A stretch of 7,155 bases of DNA, taken from NCBI GenBank assembly GCA_946480485.1, contig CAMLJW010000274.1, positions 1-7,155 of the forward strand. The letters are read 5' to 3'. Origin of the DNA: an uncultured Streptomyces sp. GTDB taxonomy: Bacteria > Actinomycetota > Actinomycetes > Streptomycetales > Streptomycetaceae. A model generated the notes under the pieces. That model made no database searches. It worked only from the letters and a program-made list of their open reading frames with translations, and had not been told where the DNA came from. The stretch's first letter is position 1. The number at the start of each line of letters is the position of its first letter. The translations under genes were made by a program, and so were the position numbers. Positions 1-3,690 of this stretch are shown piece after piece.

Positions 1-62
1 AGTTCGTGAAGGGTGGTGAAGGAGACAGTTATGTGGTCCTCGGCAGCGTTCTCACTCGGCAT
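1..62 (-). CDS. Partial gene start downstream of a WXG100 gene (possible WXG100 partner)
   Basis: An ATG at 62-60 (minus) opens a frame that runs off the window, reading MPSENAAEDHITVSFTTLHE. A good Shine-Dalgarno (AGGGGA) lies 4 nt before the ATG. The gap from the stop of the upstream WXG100-type gene is 57 bp on the same strand, so the two are probably co-transcribed. WXG100 (ESAT-6/CFP-10-like) proteins are often encoded as adjacent pairs that form a heterodimer secreted by a type VII system, so a WXG100 partner is a fair guess. However, the 20 visible residues contain no WxG motif and no diagnostic domain. The start call is supported by the ribosome-binding site and by position; the function is only inferred from context. 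Confidence 0.55.
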   Translation of the reverse strand, partial: MPSENAAEDHITVSFTTLHE

Positions 63-118
63 GGTTCCCCTGTGTGTCGAAGACTTCGTCATCGGATGTG
101 TACTCGTGACCGTGTCCG

Positions 119-550
119 TCAGAAGGAGTCGAGGCTGCTGCGGCGACGAGTCGATGGGGCGTCCGAACCGGCCTCGGGGTTCGGCGTCGACAGTTTGTCG
201 ACCTCGCTGTCGACGTCCACTTGGATCTGCCGCATCTGAGCGAGCACGTCGAGCTCCTGCTCGGTGAAGCCGTCCCGGCTCAGCCGTACTGCCTGCTCCA
301 ATTGCCGCATCACTTCGCGGATGCGTACGGCGTCCTCGGCCGCCGCCCGGTGGAACGCGCGGTACGCCTTTGCCGCCGGACCGCGCCATCCCGCCTCGAC
401 GCTGTCCACGACCGCGTCCATACGCTTGACCTGCTTTTCCAAGTGGTCCTGCATGTCGTCGAGATCGTCGGCCAGCTTCGTCAGGTCGCTGCCAAAGACG
501 CGGAGAACCGAGTGACCAGTCTGATTGCCTTGCGCTCCGGAAGCTCCCAT
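119..550 (-). CDS. WXG100 (ESAT-6-like) family protein
   Basis: This encodes a 143-residue, mostly helical, charged protein with the WXG100 signature: a first amphipathic helix (about residues 20-50), a W-x-G turn at Trp55-Arg56-Gly57 (GWRG), and a second long helix (about 58-118). WXG100 proteins are small helical-hairpin proteins that dimerise and are exported by type VII (ESX) secretion, often together with a partner. A C-terminal tail of about 25 residues after the second helix is polar, Ser/Arg-rich and probably disordered; it makes the protein longer than the usual 100 residues. The canonical YxxxD/E export motif is not obvious; F95xxxE99 is the nearest match. I chose the ATG at 550 because a purine-rich Shine-Dalgarno (GGGGTGAGAG) precedes it and similarity begins just after it; an in-frame ATG at 604 would add 18 unconvincing residues. 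No ESX ATPase or membrane component is in the window, so export is inferred from family alone. Confidence 0.75.
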   Translation of the reverse strand: MGASGAQGNQTGHSVLRVFGSDLTKLADDLDDMQDHLEKQVKRMDAVVDSVEAGWRGPAAKAYRAFHRAAAEDAVRIREVMRQLEQAVRLSRDGFTEQELDVLAQMRQIQVDVDSEVDKLSTPNPEAGSDAPSTRRRSSLDSF

Positions 551-602
551 GCGTCTCTCACCCCGTGGCTTTTGCTCTGGCACCTTCTTTGATCGCACAT
601 GC

Positions 603-608
603 ATCCTA
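603..608 (-). promoter_or_regulatory. Candidate -10 element for the WXG100 operon
   Basis: On the minus strand a TAGGAT hexamer, a typical actinobacterial -10 sequence, lies about 53 bp upstream of the chosen start of the WXG100 gene. No convincing -35 hexamer sits 16-18 bp further upstream, so the call rests on the -10 alone. If it is real, the in-frame ATG at 604 would lie at or before the transcription start, which supports the shorter gene start at 550. Confidence 0.3.
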
Positions 609-877
609 TGGGGGTATCAGCCCTTCACCGCCGTTGATTTGAGGTGGGTCGTGAGGTGCTGGAACCGTCCCCGGCCTGCGTGTCCTCACCGTCCCCCAGC
701 GGAGTGTGCACCGTGGCCTGTCCTGTGGCCCGAGTGGCGCCAGGCTGACCTCCACCGGTGGGGGTCCTGGTGATCACGGGCCGTCCAGGCGGTGGGCGTC
801 TCGCTTGTGGTCGTTGATGAGGCTCGACCGGACGCCGGCCTGGTGCTCTGAGCGCGTAACCGCCCTGGACGTACTGC
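609..877. other. Intergenic stretch with no convincing gene, between the WXG100 promoter and the rbsD remnant
   Basis: About 270 bp separate the WXG100 upstream region from the point where rbsD similarity stops. Open frames exist on both strands, as expected at this GC content, but none combines a ribosome-binding site, a recognisable domain and a plausible length. The frame of the rbsD remnant stays open to a stop at 686-688, but after about residue 24 it is arginine/serine/threonine-rich and unlike RbsD. A loose inverted repeat (CCGTCCAGGCGG at 781-792 and CCGCCCTGGACG at 860-871, one base out of register) lies close to the breakpoint. It may be a scar of whatever replaced the rest of rbsD. 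Confidence 0.5.
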
Positions 878-943
878 GTCGCCATGGCCCAACTCGGCCA
901 GAACGCCCGCGCGATGGCGGTCCAGGATGCCGGCCTTCTTCAC
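878..943 (-). pseudogene. rbsD: Truncated D-ribose pyranase (rbsD) remnant
   Basis: A GTG at 943-941 overlaps the ribokinase stop codon by four bases (GTGA), the usual sign of translational coupling. The frame begins VKKAGILDRHRAGVLAELGHGD, shown here only to residue 22, which matches the start of RbsD: the M/V-K-K-x-G-I-L-N/D opening and the LGHxD motif with the catalytic histidine at position 20. RbsD interconverts the pyranose and furanose forms of ribose before phosphorylation by RbsK and is normally about 130 residues. Here similarity ends at about residue 22-24. The following motif that should contain DAG-x-P-I-P is absent, as are the later His and Tyr active-site regions. The frame continues open to 686 with unrelated sequence, which would give an 85-residue product. 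I infer that the 3' four-fifths was lost by deletion or replacement. The family assignment comes from remembered motifs, not from an alignment. Confidence 0.65.
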
Positions 944-1845
944 CGGGCGGCGACCTCCTCGGCGTTGGGGAAGGAGGCCTGGGCGCCCTGCCGGGTGACG
1001 GCCGCGGCGCCCACGCGCGCCGCGTACGCGGCGGCTTGAGCGAGCGACTCCCCGAGCCCCAGCCGCCAGGCCAGGGCCGCGGTGAAGGAGTCGCCCGCAC
1101 CCGTCGTGTCCACGGCGTCGACCTTCACGGAGGGGACGTGGGCCACCTCGGTGGTGTCGGCGATGAGTGCGCCCTCTTCTCCCAGGGTGACGACCACCGA
1201 GCGCGGGCCCCGGGCGAGGAGTGTCTGGGCCCACTGGGCGGGGGTTTCGGCCGCGTCCGGGCCCAGGAGCACCCGCGCCTCGTGCTCGTTCACGATCAGC
1301 GGGTCGCAGGCGGCCAGCACGTCCTCCGGCAGCTGTCGGGGCGGCGAGGGGTTCAGTACGAAGCGGGTGTCGGGCCCCAGGTTCCGTACCACCTCCACGA
1401 TCGTCTCCAGCGGGATCTCCAGCTGTGCGGAGACCACCCTGGAGGCCGTGAGGAGCGCGGCGGCCGCTCGTACGTCCGCGGGCGTCAGGCGGGCGTTGGC
1501 GCCCGGCGACACCACGATGCTGTTGTCGCCGGACGGGTCCACCGTGATTAGCGCGACGCCGGTGGGCGCCCCGCCGACGAGGACGCCGGCCGTGTTGACA
1601 CCGGCCGCCCTCTGCGAGTCGAGCAGCAGGCGGCCGTGCGCGTCGTCACCGACGCGGGCCAGCAGCGCCGTACGGGCGCCGAGGCGGGCGGCGGCGACCG
1701 CCTGGTTCGCGCCCTTGCCGCCCGGATGGACGGCCAGATCGGAGCCGAGGACCGTCTCCCCGGGGCCGGGGCGGCGTTCGACACCGATCACCAGGTCGGC
1801 GTTGGCCGAACCGACGACCAGCAGGTCGTAGTCGTAGTCGTACAT
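940..1845 (-). CDS. rbsK: Ribokinase (PfkB family)
   Basis: This is a 301-residue sugar kinase, full length for the family, which phosphorylates ribose to ribose 5-phosphate in the cytoplasm using ATP. All landmark motifs are in order. GSANAD at 12-17 is the sugar-binding segment. GGKGANQAVAAARLG at 42-56 is the N-terminal PfkB signature. QLEIP at 141-145 is present, as is NEHE at 186-189 (the N-x-x-E metal/phosphate motif). DTTGAGDSF at 246-254 is the C-terminal signature with anion hole GAG and catalytic base Asp252. The ATG at 1845 follows a strong Shine-Dalgarno (AGGGAGA) by 5 nt, and the protein starts with a (Tyr-Asp)3 run. The downstream partner rbsD overlaps the stop but is truncated. 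Upstream, the right end of a TnpB element stops about 12 nt before the ATG, so the native promoter is displaced and expression probably depends on read-through from the element. No frameshift or missing catalytic residue is visible. Confidence 0.93.
   Translation of the reverse strand: MYDYDYDLLVVGSANADLVIGVERRPGPGETVLGSDLAVHPGGKGANQAVAAARLGARTALLARVGDDAHGRLLLDSQRAAGVNTAGVLVGGAPTGVALITVDPSGDNSIVVSPGANARLTPADVRAAAALLTASRVVSAQLEIPLETIVEVVRNLGPDTRFVLNPSPPRQLPEDVLAACDPLIVNEHEARVLLGPDAAETPAQWAQTLLARGPRSVVVTLGEEGALIADTTEVAHVPSVKVDAVDTTGAGDSFTAALAWRLGLGESLAQAAAYAARVGAAAVTRQGAQASFPNAEEVAAR
1825..1842 (-). repeat. Three tandem TACGAC hexamers at the rbsK 5' end
   Basis: Immediately after the rbsK ATG the minus strand reads TACGAC three times, encoding Tyr-Asp-Tyr-Asp-Tyr-Asp. 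The hexamer is in frame, so slippage would change the number of dipeptides without a frameshift. The first unit falls within the inferred guide of the adjacent omega RNA. Confidence 0.7.
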
Positions 1846-2010
1846 CAGTCTCTCCCTTTGACATCCTCCGCCTCTTAAGAGAGGGGGATTTCAACCCGTA
1901 TGGGCTGAGGTTCACGGACGCTCTTGGACCGCTTGGGCAGTGTCGTCCCTCCGGCACCGGCTGAGCGCCGGGGGCGGGGGATCCCGCCCTGTCCTGCCGC
2001 GACGTTGGTT
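1838..2010 (-). ncRNA. Inferred omega RNA (reRNA) of TnpB, with guide covering the rbsK start
   Basis: TnpB nucleases use a non-coding RNA that overlaps the 3' end of tnpB and ends at the element's right end; the next 16-20 nt of flanking DNA act as the guide. Here the minus strand shows the expected order: the tnpB 3' coding region, a terminal hairpin (1867-1888) with the tnpB stop codon at its loop edge, then GGAGGATGTCAA and the flank. The guide would be AGGGAGAGACTGATGTACGA (1857-1838), which contains the rbsK Shine-Dalgarno and ATG. The scaffold 5' boundary at about 2010 is a guess from the usual length of about 150 nt; only the right-end features are visible. The RNA may be processed from the tnpB transcript. 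Confidence 0.5.
1867..1888 (-). repeat. Right-end hairpin of the TnpB element
   Basis: On the minus strand the stem is TCC-C-CCTCT / AGAGG-C-GGA around a CTTA loop: nine positions with one internal C-C mismatch. It lies 6 nt before the TCAA cleavage motif. The last tnpB codons and the TAA stop are inside it, so coding and RNA-structural functions overlap. This is the standard place for the subterminal hairpin recognised by TnpA and forming the 3' stem of the omega RNA. Confidence 0.65.
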
Positions 2011-3206
2011 GCTGCATTGGTGTCCGCGTTGCAGGTGAAGCCGCAGGAGGAACAGACGAACTCGGCTTGGCTCTTGCGCGAGTTCTTGTCGATCCATCCG
2101 CAGGCACTGCACCGCAGACTCGTGTACGGGGCGGGAACGTCCTCGATGCGTCCGGGGGCCTTGTGCTCGGTGCGCTGCCGCAGAAGACCCCAGCCCTGGG
2201 CGAGGACGGCCCGGTTGAGGCCGGACTTCTGGGCGACGTTCTTGCCGGGCTGCTCGACGGTTCCCTTCGCCGAGCGGGTCATGTTCTTGATGTTCAGCTT
2301 CTCGAACCGCACCAGGTCGTAGGTGCGGGCGAGCATGGTGCTGGTCTTTTCGCACCAGTCCTTGCGCCGGCCGGCCTCACGCGCCTTGAGTTTGGCGACC
2401 TTGGCGCACTCGGCCGCTTTCTCGGGACTGCTCTTCTTCGCCCGTGCCGCGCGCCGCTCGTGTTTGCGGATGTGGGCGCGTTCCTTGACGGTGAGCTGCG
2501 GGCACATCAACGTGCGCCCGTCGGATAGGGCCGCCGTGATCGTCACGCCCCGGTCGATACCGATGACCTCGCCCGTGCCGGGCGCGGGGGTCGGCTCGGG
2601 GATGATGGCGAAGGCGATGTGCCACTGGCCGTTACGGAAGGTGACCCGGAACGTTTTCGCGTCGGGCAGCACCGCGCCCTTGCCCTTGACGCTGAGGCGG
2701 AAACGGACCCAGCCGCAGCCGGGGACCTTGACCTGCGCCCACCTGCGGTTGAGCTTGTGAACGACGACGGACCGGCCCATGACCTGCTTGCCGGTCTTGA
2801 CGTTCAGCTTCGGCGAGCCGTCCTCGTTGTACTCGGGCACGCGGTCGGTGCCGATGACCCGGAAGCCCTCGTGCCGGAACTTCTTGCGCCAGGTCGGCTC
2901 ACCGAACCCGGAGGCGAAGCGGGCGTTCTTGGCCTTGGCGAAGTCCTTCAGAGCCTGTTGCTGCACGTCCGCGTTCCCGGCGCCCAGCCACTCACTCTCC
3001 CGCCGAGCCTCGGTGAGTTGGCGGCACTGCTCGGCGAAACCCGGCGCGGACGTGCGCCACCGGCGCCAGTGCGCGTGCTGTTCGACGGCGAGGTTCCAGA
3101 CGTACCGGGCGTGCGCGCAGTGCATGAGCATCTGCTCTTCCTGCTCGTGCGTCGGGTACATCCGGAAACGTGACGTGCCGCCATGGTAGTGGCACCATGG
3201 CGGCAT
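1875..3206 (-). CDS. tnpB: RNA-guided endonuclease TnpB (IS200/IS605 OrfB)
   Basis: TnpB is the RuvC-type, omega-RNA-guided DNA endonuclease ancestral to Cas12. It cuts the empty donor site next to a TAM and so helps the element persist. The open frame from an upstream ATG at 3227 has 450 residues; in that numbering the N-terminal strand RFRMYPTHEQE is at 20-30. The RuvC triad is Asp225 (GIDRG), Glu309 (RFEKLNIKNM) and Asp402 (CNADTNAATN). The zinc ribbon has Cys373/376 (LRCSACG) and Cys392/395 (CSSCG). All key residues are present, so it should be catalytically competent. The start is uncertain. I give the ATG at 3206, whose codon interlocks with the divergent RHH start; ATG 3227 and ATG 3161 are alternatives, none with a clear Shine-Dalgarno. 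A candidate promoter (TTGACC-18-TACCAT) would start transcription near 3176, favouring 3161, but that start would remove the conserved RFR strand. The stop lies in the right-end hairpin. Confidence 0.92.
   Translation of the reverse strand: MPPWCHYHGGTSRFRMYPTHEQEEQMLMHCAHARYVWNLAVEQHAHWRRWRTSAPGFAEQCRQLTEARRESEWLGAGNADVQQQALKDFAKAKNARFASGFGEPTWRKKFRHEGFRVIGTDRVPEYNEDGSPKLNVKTGKQVMGRSVVVHKLNRRWAQVKVPGCGWVRFRLSVKGKGAVLPDAKTFRVTFRNGQWHIAFAIIPEPTPAPGTGEVIGIDRGVTITAALSDGRTLMCPQLTVKERAHIRKHERRAARAKKSSPEKAAECAKVAKLKAREAGRRKDWCEKTSTMLARTYDLVRFEKLNIKNMTRSAKGTVEQPGKNVAQKSGLNRAVLAQGWGLLRQRTEHKAPGRIEDVPAPYTSLRCSACGWIDKNSRKSQAEFVCSSCGFTCNADTNAATNVAAGQGGIPRPRRSAGAGGTTLPKRSKSVREPQPIRVEIPLS
3176..3205. promoter_or_regulatory. 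Perfect 12-bp-arm palindrome at the RHH/tnpB divergent starts (candidate operator)
   Basis: The arms TGCCGCCATGGT (3176-3187) and ACCATGGCGGCA (3194-3205) are exact reverse complements separated by 6 bp. The right arm ends on the A of the RHH ATG, and the palindrome covers the -10 and spacer of the candidate tnpB promoter. RHH repressors commonly bind palindromic operators overlapping their own promoter, so autoregulation plus tnpB control is a reasonable inference. It could instead be a left-end hairpin used by TnpA, or a structure in the tnpB mRNA (it would encode PPWCHYHGG if translated). Confidence 0.6.
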
Positions 3207-3212
3207 GGTCAA
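3183..3212 (-). promoter_or_regulatory. Candidate tnpB promoter
   Basis: On the minus strand TTGACC (3212-3207) and TACCAT (3188-3183) form a -35/-10 pair with an 18-bp spacer. Five of six -35 bases match TTGACA, and the -10 fits TAnnnT. Transcription would begin near 3176. The -35 lies at the 5' end of the RHH coding sequence, and the -10 is inside the 12-bp-arm palindrome, so a protein bound there would block RNA polymerase. Confidence 0.35.
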
Positions 3213-3354
3213 AGTCACGGTCCGCATCCCGGATGAGCTTCACGCCCGACTGGTCGCGCAAGCAGAAACCGACCGGCGGTCCCTCAACTCCGAGATCCTG
3301 CATCTGCTTGAAGTCGTCCTCACCACCGTGGAGCAAGACGACCAATCGCCCTGA
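3205..3354 (+). CDS. Small Arc-type ribbon-helix-helix DNA-binding protein
   Basis: This is a 49-residue protein beginning MVKVTVRIPDELHARLVAQA and continuing through ETDRRSLNSEILHLLE. It has the RHH layout: a short basic beta strand (VKVTVRIP, 2-9), helix A (DELHARLVAQAETD, 10-23), a turn with R-R-S-L-N (24-28), and helix B (SEILHLLEVVLTTVE, 29-43). RHH proteins dimerise through the strand, which reads DNA bases in the major groove, and often act as autoregulatory repressors. An in-frame TAG at 3187 excludes a longer N-terminus. No good Shine-Dalgarno is visible before the ATG, so expression may be weak or initiated unusually. The gene is divergent from tnpB and the two candidate start codons overlap on CATG (3204-3207). 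The CTT, CGA, CAA, GCA and GAA codons make it less GC-biased than the host genes, which fits a mobile origin. Its targets are not known; the adjacent palindrome is the obvious candidate. Confidence 0.75.
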   Translation: MVKVTVRIPDELHARLVAQAETDRRSLNSEILHLLEVVLTTVEQDDQSP

Positions 3355-3363
3355 AGGCGATTG
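3343..3363 (+). terminator. Hairpin overlapping the RHH stop codon (possible terminator or left-end structure)
   Basis: CAATCGCC (3343-3350) and GGCGATTG (3356-3363) form an 8-bp perfect stem with a CTGAA loop that contains the RHH stop codon. The sequence after it, CTCTTTCCC, is only weakly T-rich, so intrinsic termination is plausible but not certain. It may equally be the first of several left-end hairpins of the IS element. Confidence 0.4.
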
Positions 3364-3372
3364 CTCTTTCCC

Positions 3373-3432
3373 TGCCCCGCTACGCGGGAACGGGCATTCC
3401 CCCGGCCCTGAAGGACCGGGCACCCTGCCCGG
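3373..3432. repeat. Cluster of hairpins at the presumed left end of the TnpB element
   Basis: Three more stems follow the RHH hairpin. The first is TGCCC (3373-3377) with GGGCA (3392-3396), enclosing CCCGC/GCGGG (3376-3388). The second is CCCGGCCC (3401-3408) with GGACCGGG (3413-3420), which pairs fully only in minus-strand RNA thanks to one G-U pair. The third is CCGGGCA (3416-3422) with TGCCCGG (3426-3432). The second carries a TTCA loop on the minus strand, like many right-end hairpins of this element class. Such structure is expected in the single-stranded ends recognised by TnpA, which is why I place the element's left boundary near here. The exact cleavage point is not resolved. Confidence 0.45.
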
Positions 3433-3522
3433 AGAGATCGGTGGATCCCCGTAGGTCCCCTTAGATTCCCGTAGATCCCGTGGGTCCGCGTGCCGGTCGG
3501 TCGGCTCCGGGATGCTCGCCAT
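3433..3522 (-). other. Orphan ribosome-binding site and ATG leading into the element (possible interrupted gene start)
   Basis: On the minus strand a strong Shine-Dalgarno (GAGGAGGTGG) precedes an ATG at 3522-3520. The frame begins MASIPEPTDRHADPRDLRE and stays open across the left-end hairpins into tnpB (stop near 2992, in a frame different from tnpB). The first 30 residues are polar and low-complexity, partly encoded by the 10-bp repeats. The ribosome-binding site is better than those of tnpB or recD2. One reading is that this was the 5' end of a gene in the rbsK operon that the element separated from its body; another is chance. No family was recognised. Confidence 0.3.
3445..3484. repeat. 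Four degenerate 10-bp tandem repeats
   Basis: The consecutive units ATCCCCGTAG, GTCCCCTTAG, ATTCCCGTAG and ATCCCGTGGG differ from the first by 2, 1 and several bases. A 10-bp period equals about one helical turn, so the units would present the same DNA face. They lie just outside the presumed left end of the TnpB element, between the rbsK side and recD2. Function unknown. Confidence 0.55.
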
Positions 3523-3678
3523 CGCCGGACCACCTCCTCGTGCGTCCGCGGAGTCGATGACACGGAGGGTTGGAAATCGATCACCCCCAGCATGACAAGA
3601 CCTGGGACGGGATCGTGGCGAAGTTGTCCGCAGGCTCCGTTGTGCCCACAGCCTCCGCGCACTGTCGGACCCGGGCGG

Positions 3679-3684
3679 TAGCGT
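3679..3684 (+). promoter_or_regulatory. -10 element placed for a leaderless recD2 transcript
   Basis: TAGCGT fits the TAnnnT -10 pattern and occupies positions -12 to -7 relative to the A of the recD2 ATG. That is the spacing expected when transcription begins at the start codon itself. No Shine-Dalgarno precedes this ATG, which fits. The -35 region is poor. Apart from the 10-bp repeats and the orphan ATG on the other strand, nothing else was recognised in the 3485-3678 intergenic stretch. Confidence 0.4.
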
Positions 3685-3690
3685 CGGATC

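Larger units (their letters stand above)
1858..3432 (-). mobile_element. IS200/IS605-family element (IS1341-like, TnpB only) with a divergent RHH gene
   Basis: The element is defined by an intact tnpB, a hairpin at the tnpB 3' end followed by GGAGGATGTCAA (the usual form of the right end of TnpB elements in actinobacteria, cleaved after TCAA), and a strongly structured region beyond the tnpB start. I place the right end at 1858, just after TCAA on the minus strand. The left end is uncertain: the last hairpin finishes at 3432, and no target-adjacent motif could be fixed by eye. IS200/IS605 elements make no target duplication and have no terminal inverted repeats, and none are seen. No TnpA (Y1 tyrosine or serine recombinase) gene is present, so movement would need TnpA in trans. 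Whether the RHH gene belongs to the element or to the host is inferred from its overlap with the tnpB start region. Confidence 0.7.

Noticed and set aside
783..851. Short plus-strand frame reading AVGVSLVVVDEARPDAGLVL before a TGA at 849
   Set aside because: It looks protein-like, but an in-frame stop lies at 771 and there is no ribosome-binding site or family match. It could be a gene fragment but cannot be supported.
625..885. 86-codon minus-strand frame starting MATQYVQGGYALRAPG
   Set aside because: No Shine-Dalgarno; Pro/Arg/Thr-rich, and it overlaps the rbsD remnant in another frame.
706..1551. Plus-strand 281-codon frame across the rbsD/rbsK region
   Set aside because: It is antisense to the clear ribokinase, is Gly/Arg-rich and has no recognisable motif.
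1858..3432. A TnpA transposase or terminal inverted repeats for the element
   Set aside because: No Y1 HUH motif or serine-recombinase gene was found on either strand, and IS200/IS605 elements lack terminal inverted repeats.
3445..3484. CRISPR array
   Set aside because: The repeats are 10 bp, directly adjacent and degenerate, with no spacers and no cas genes.
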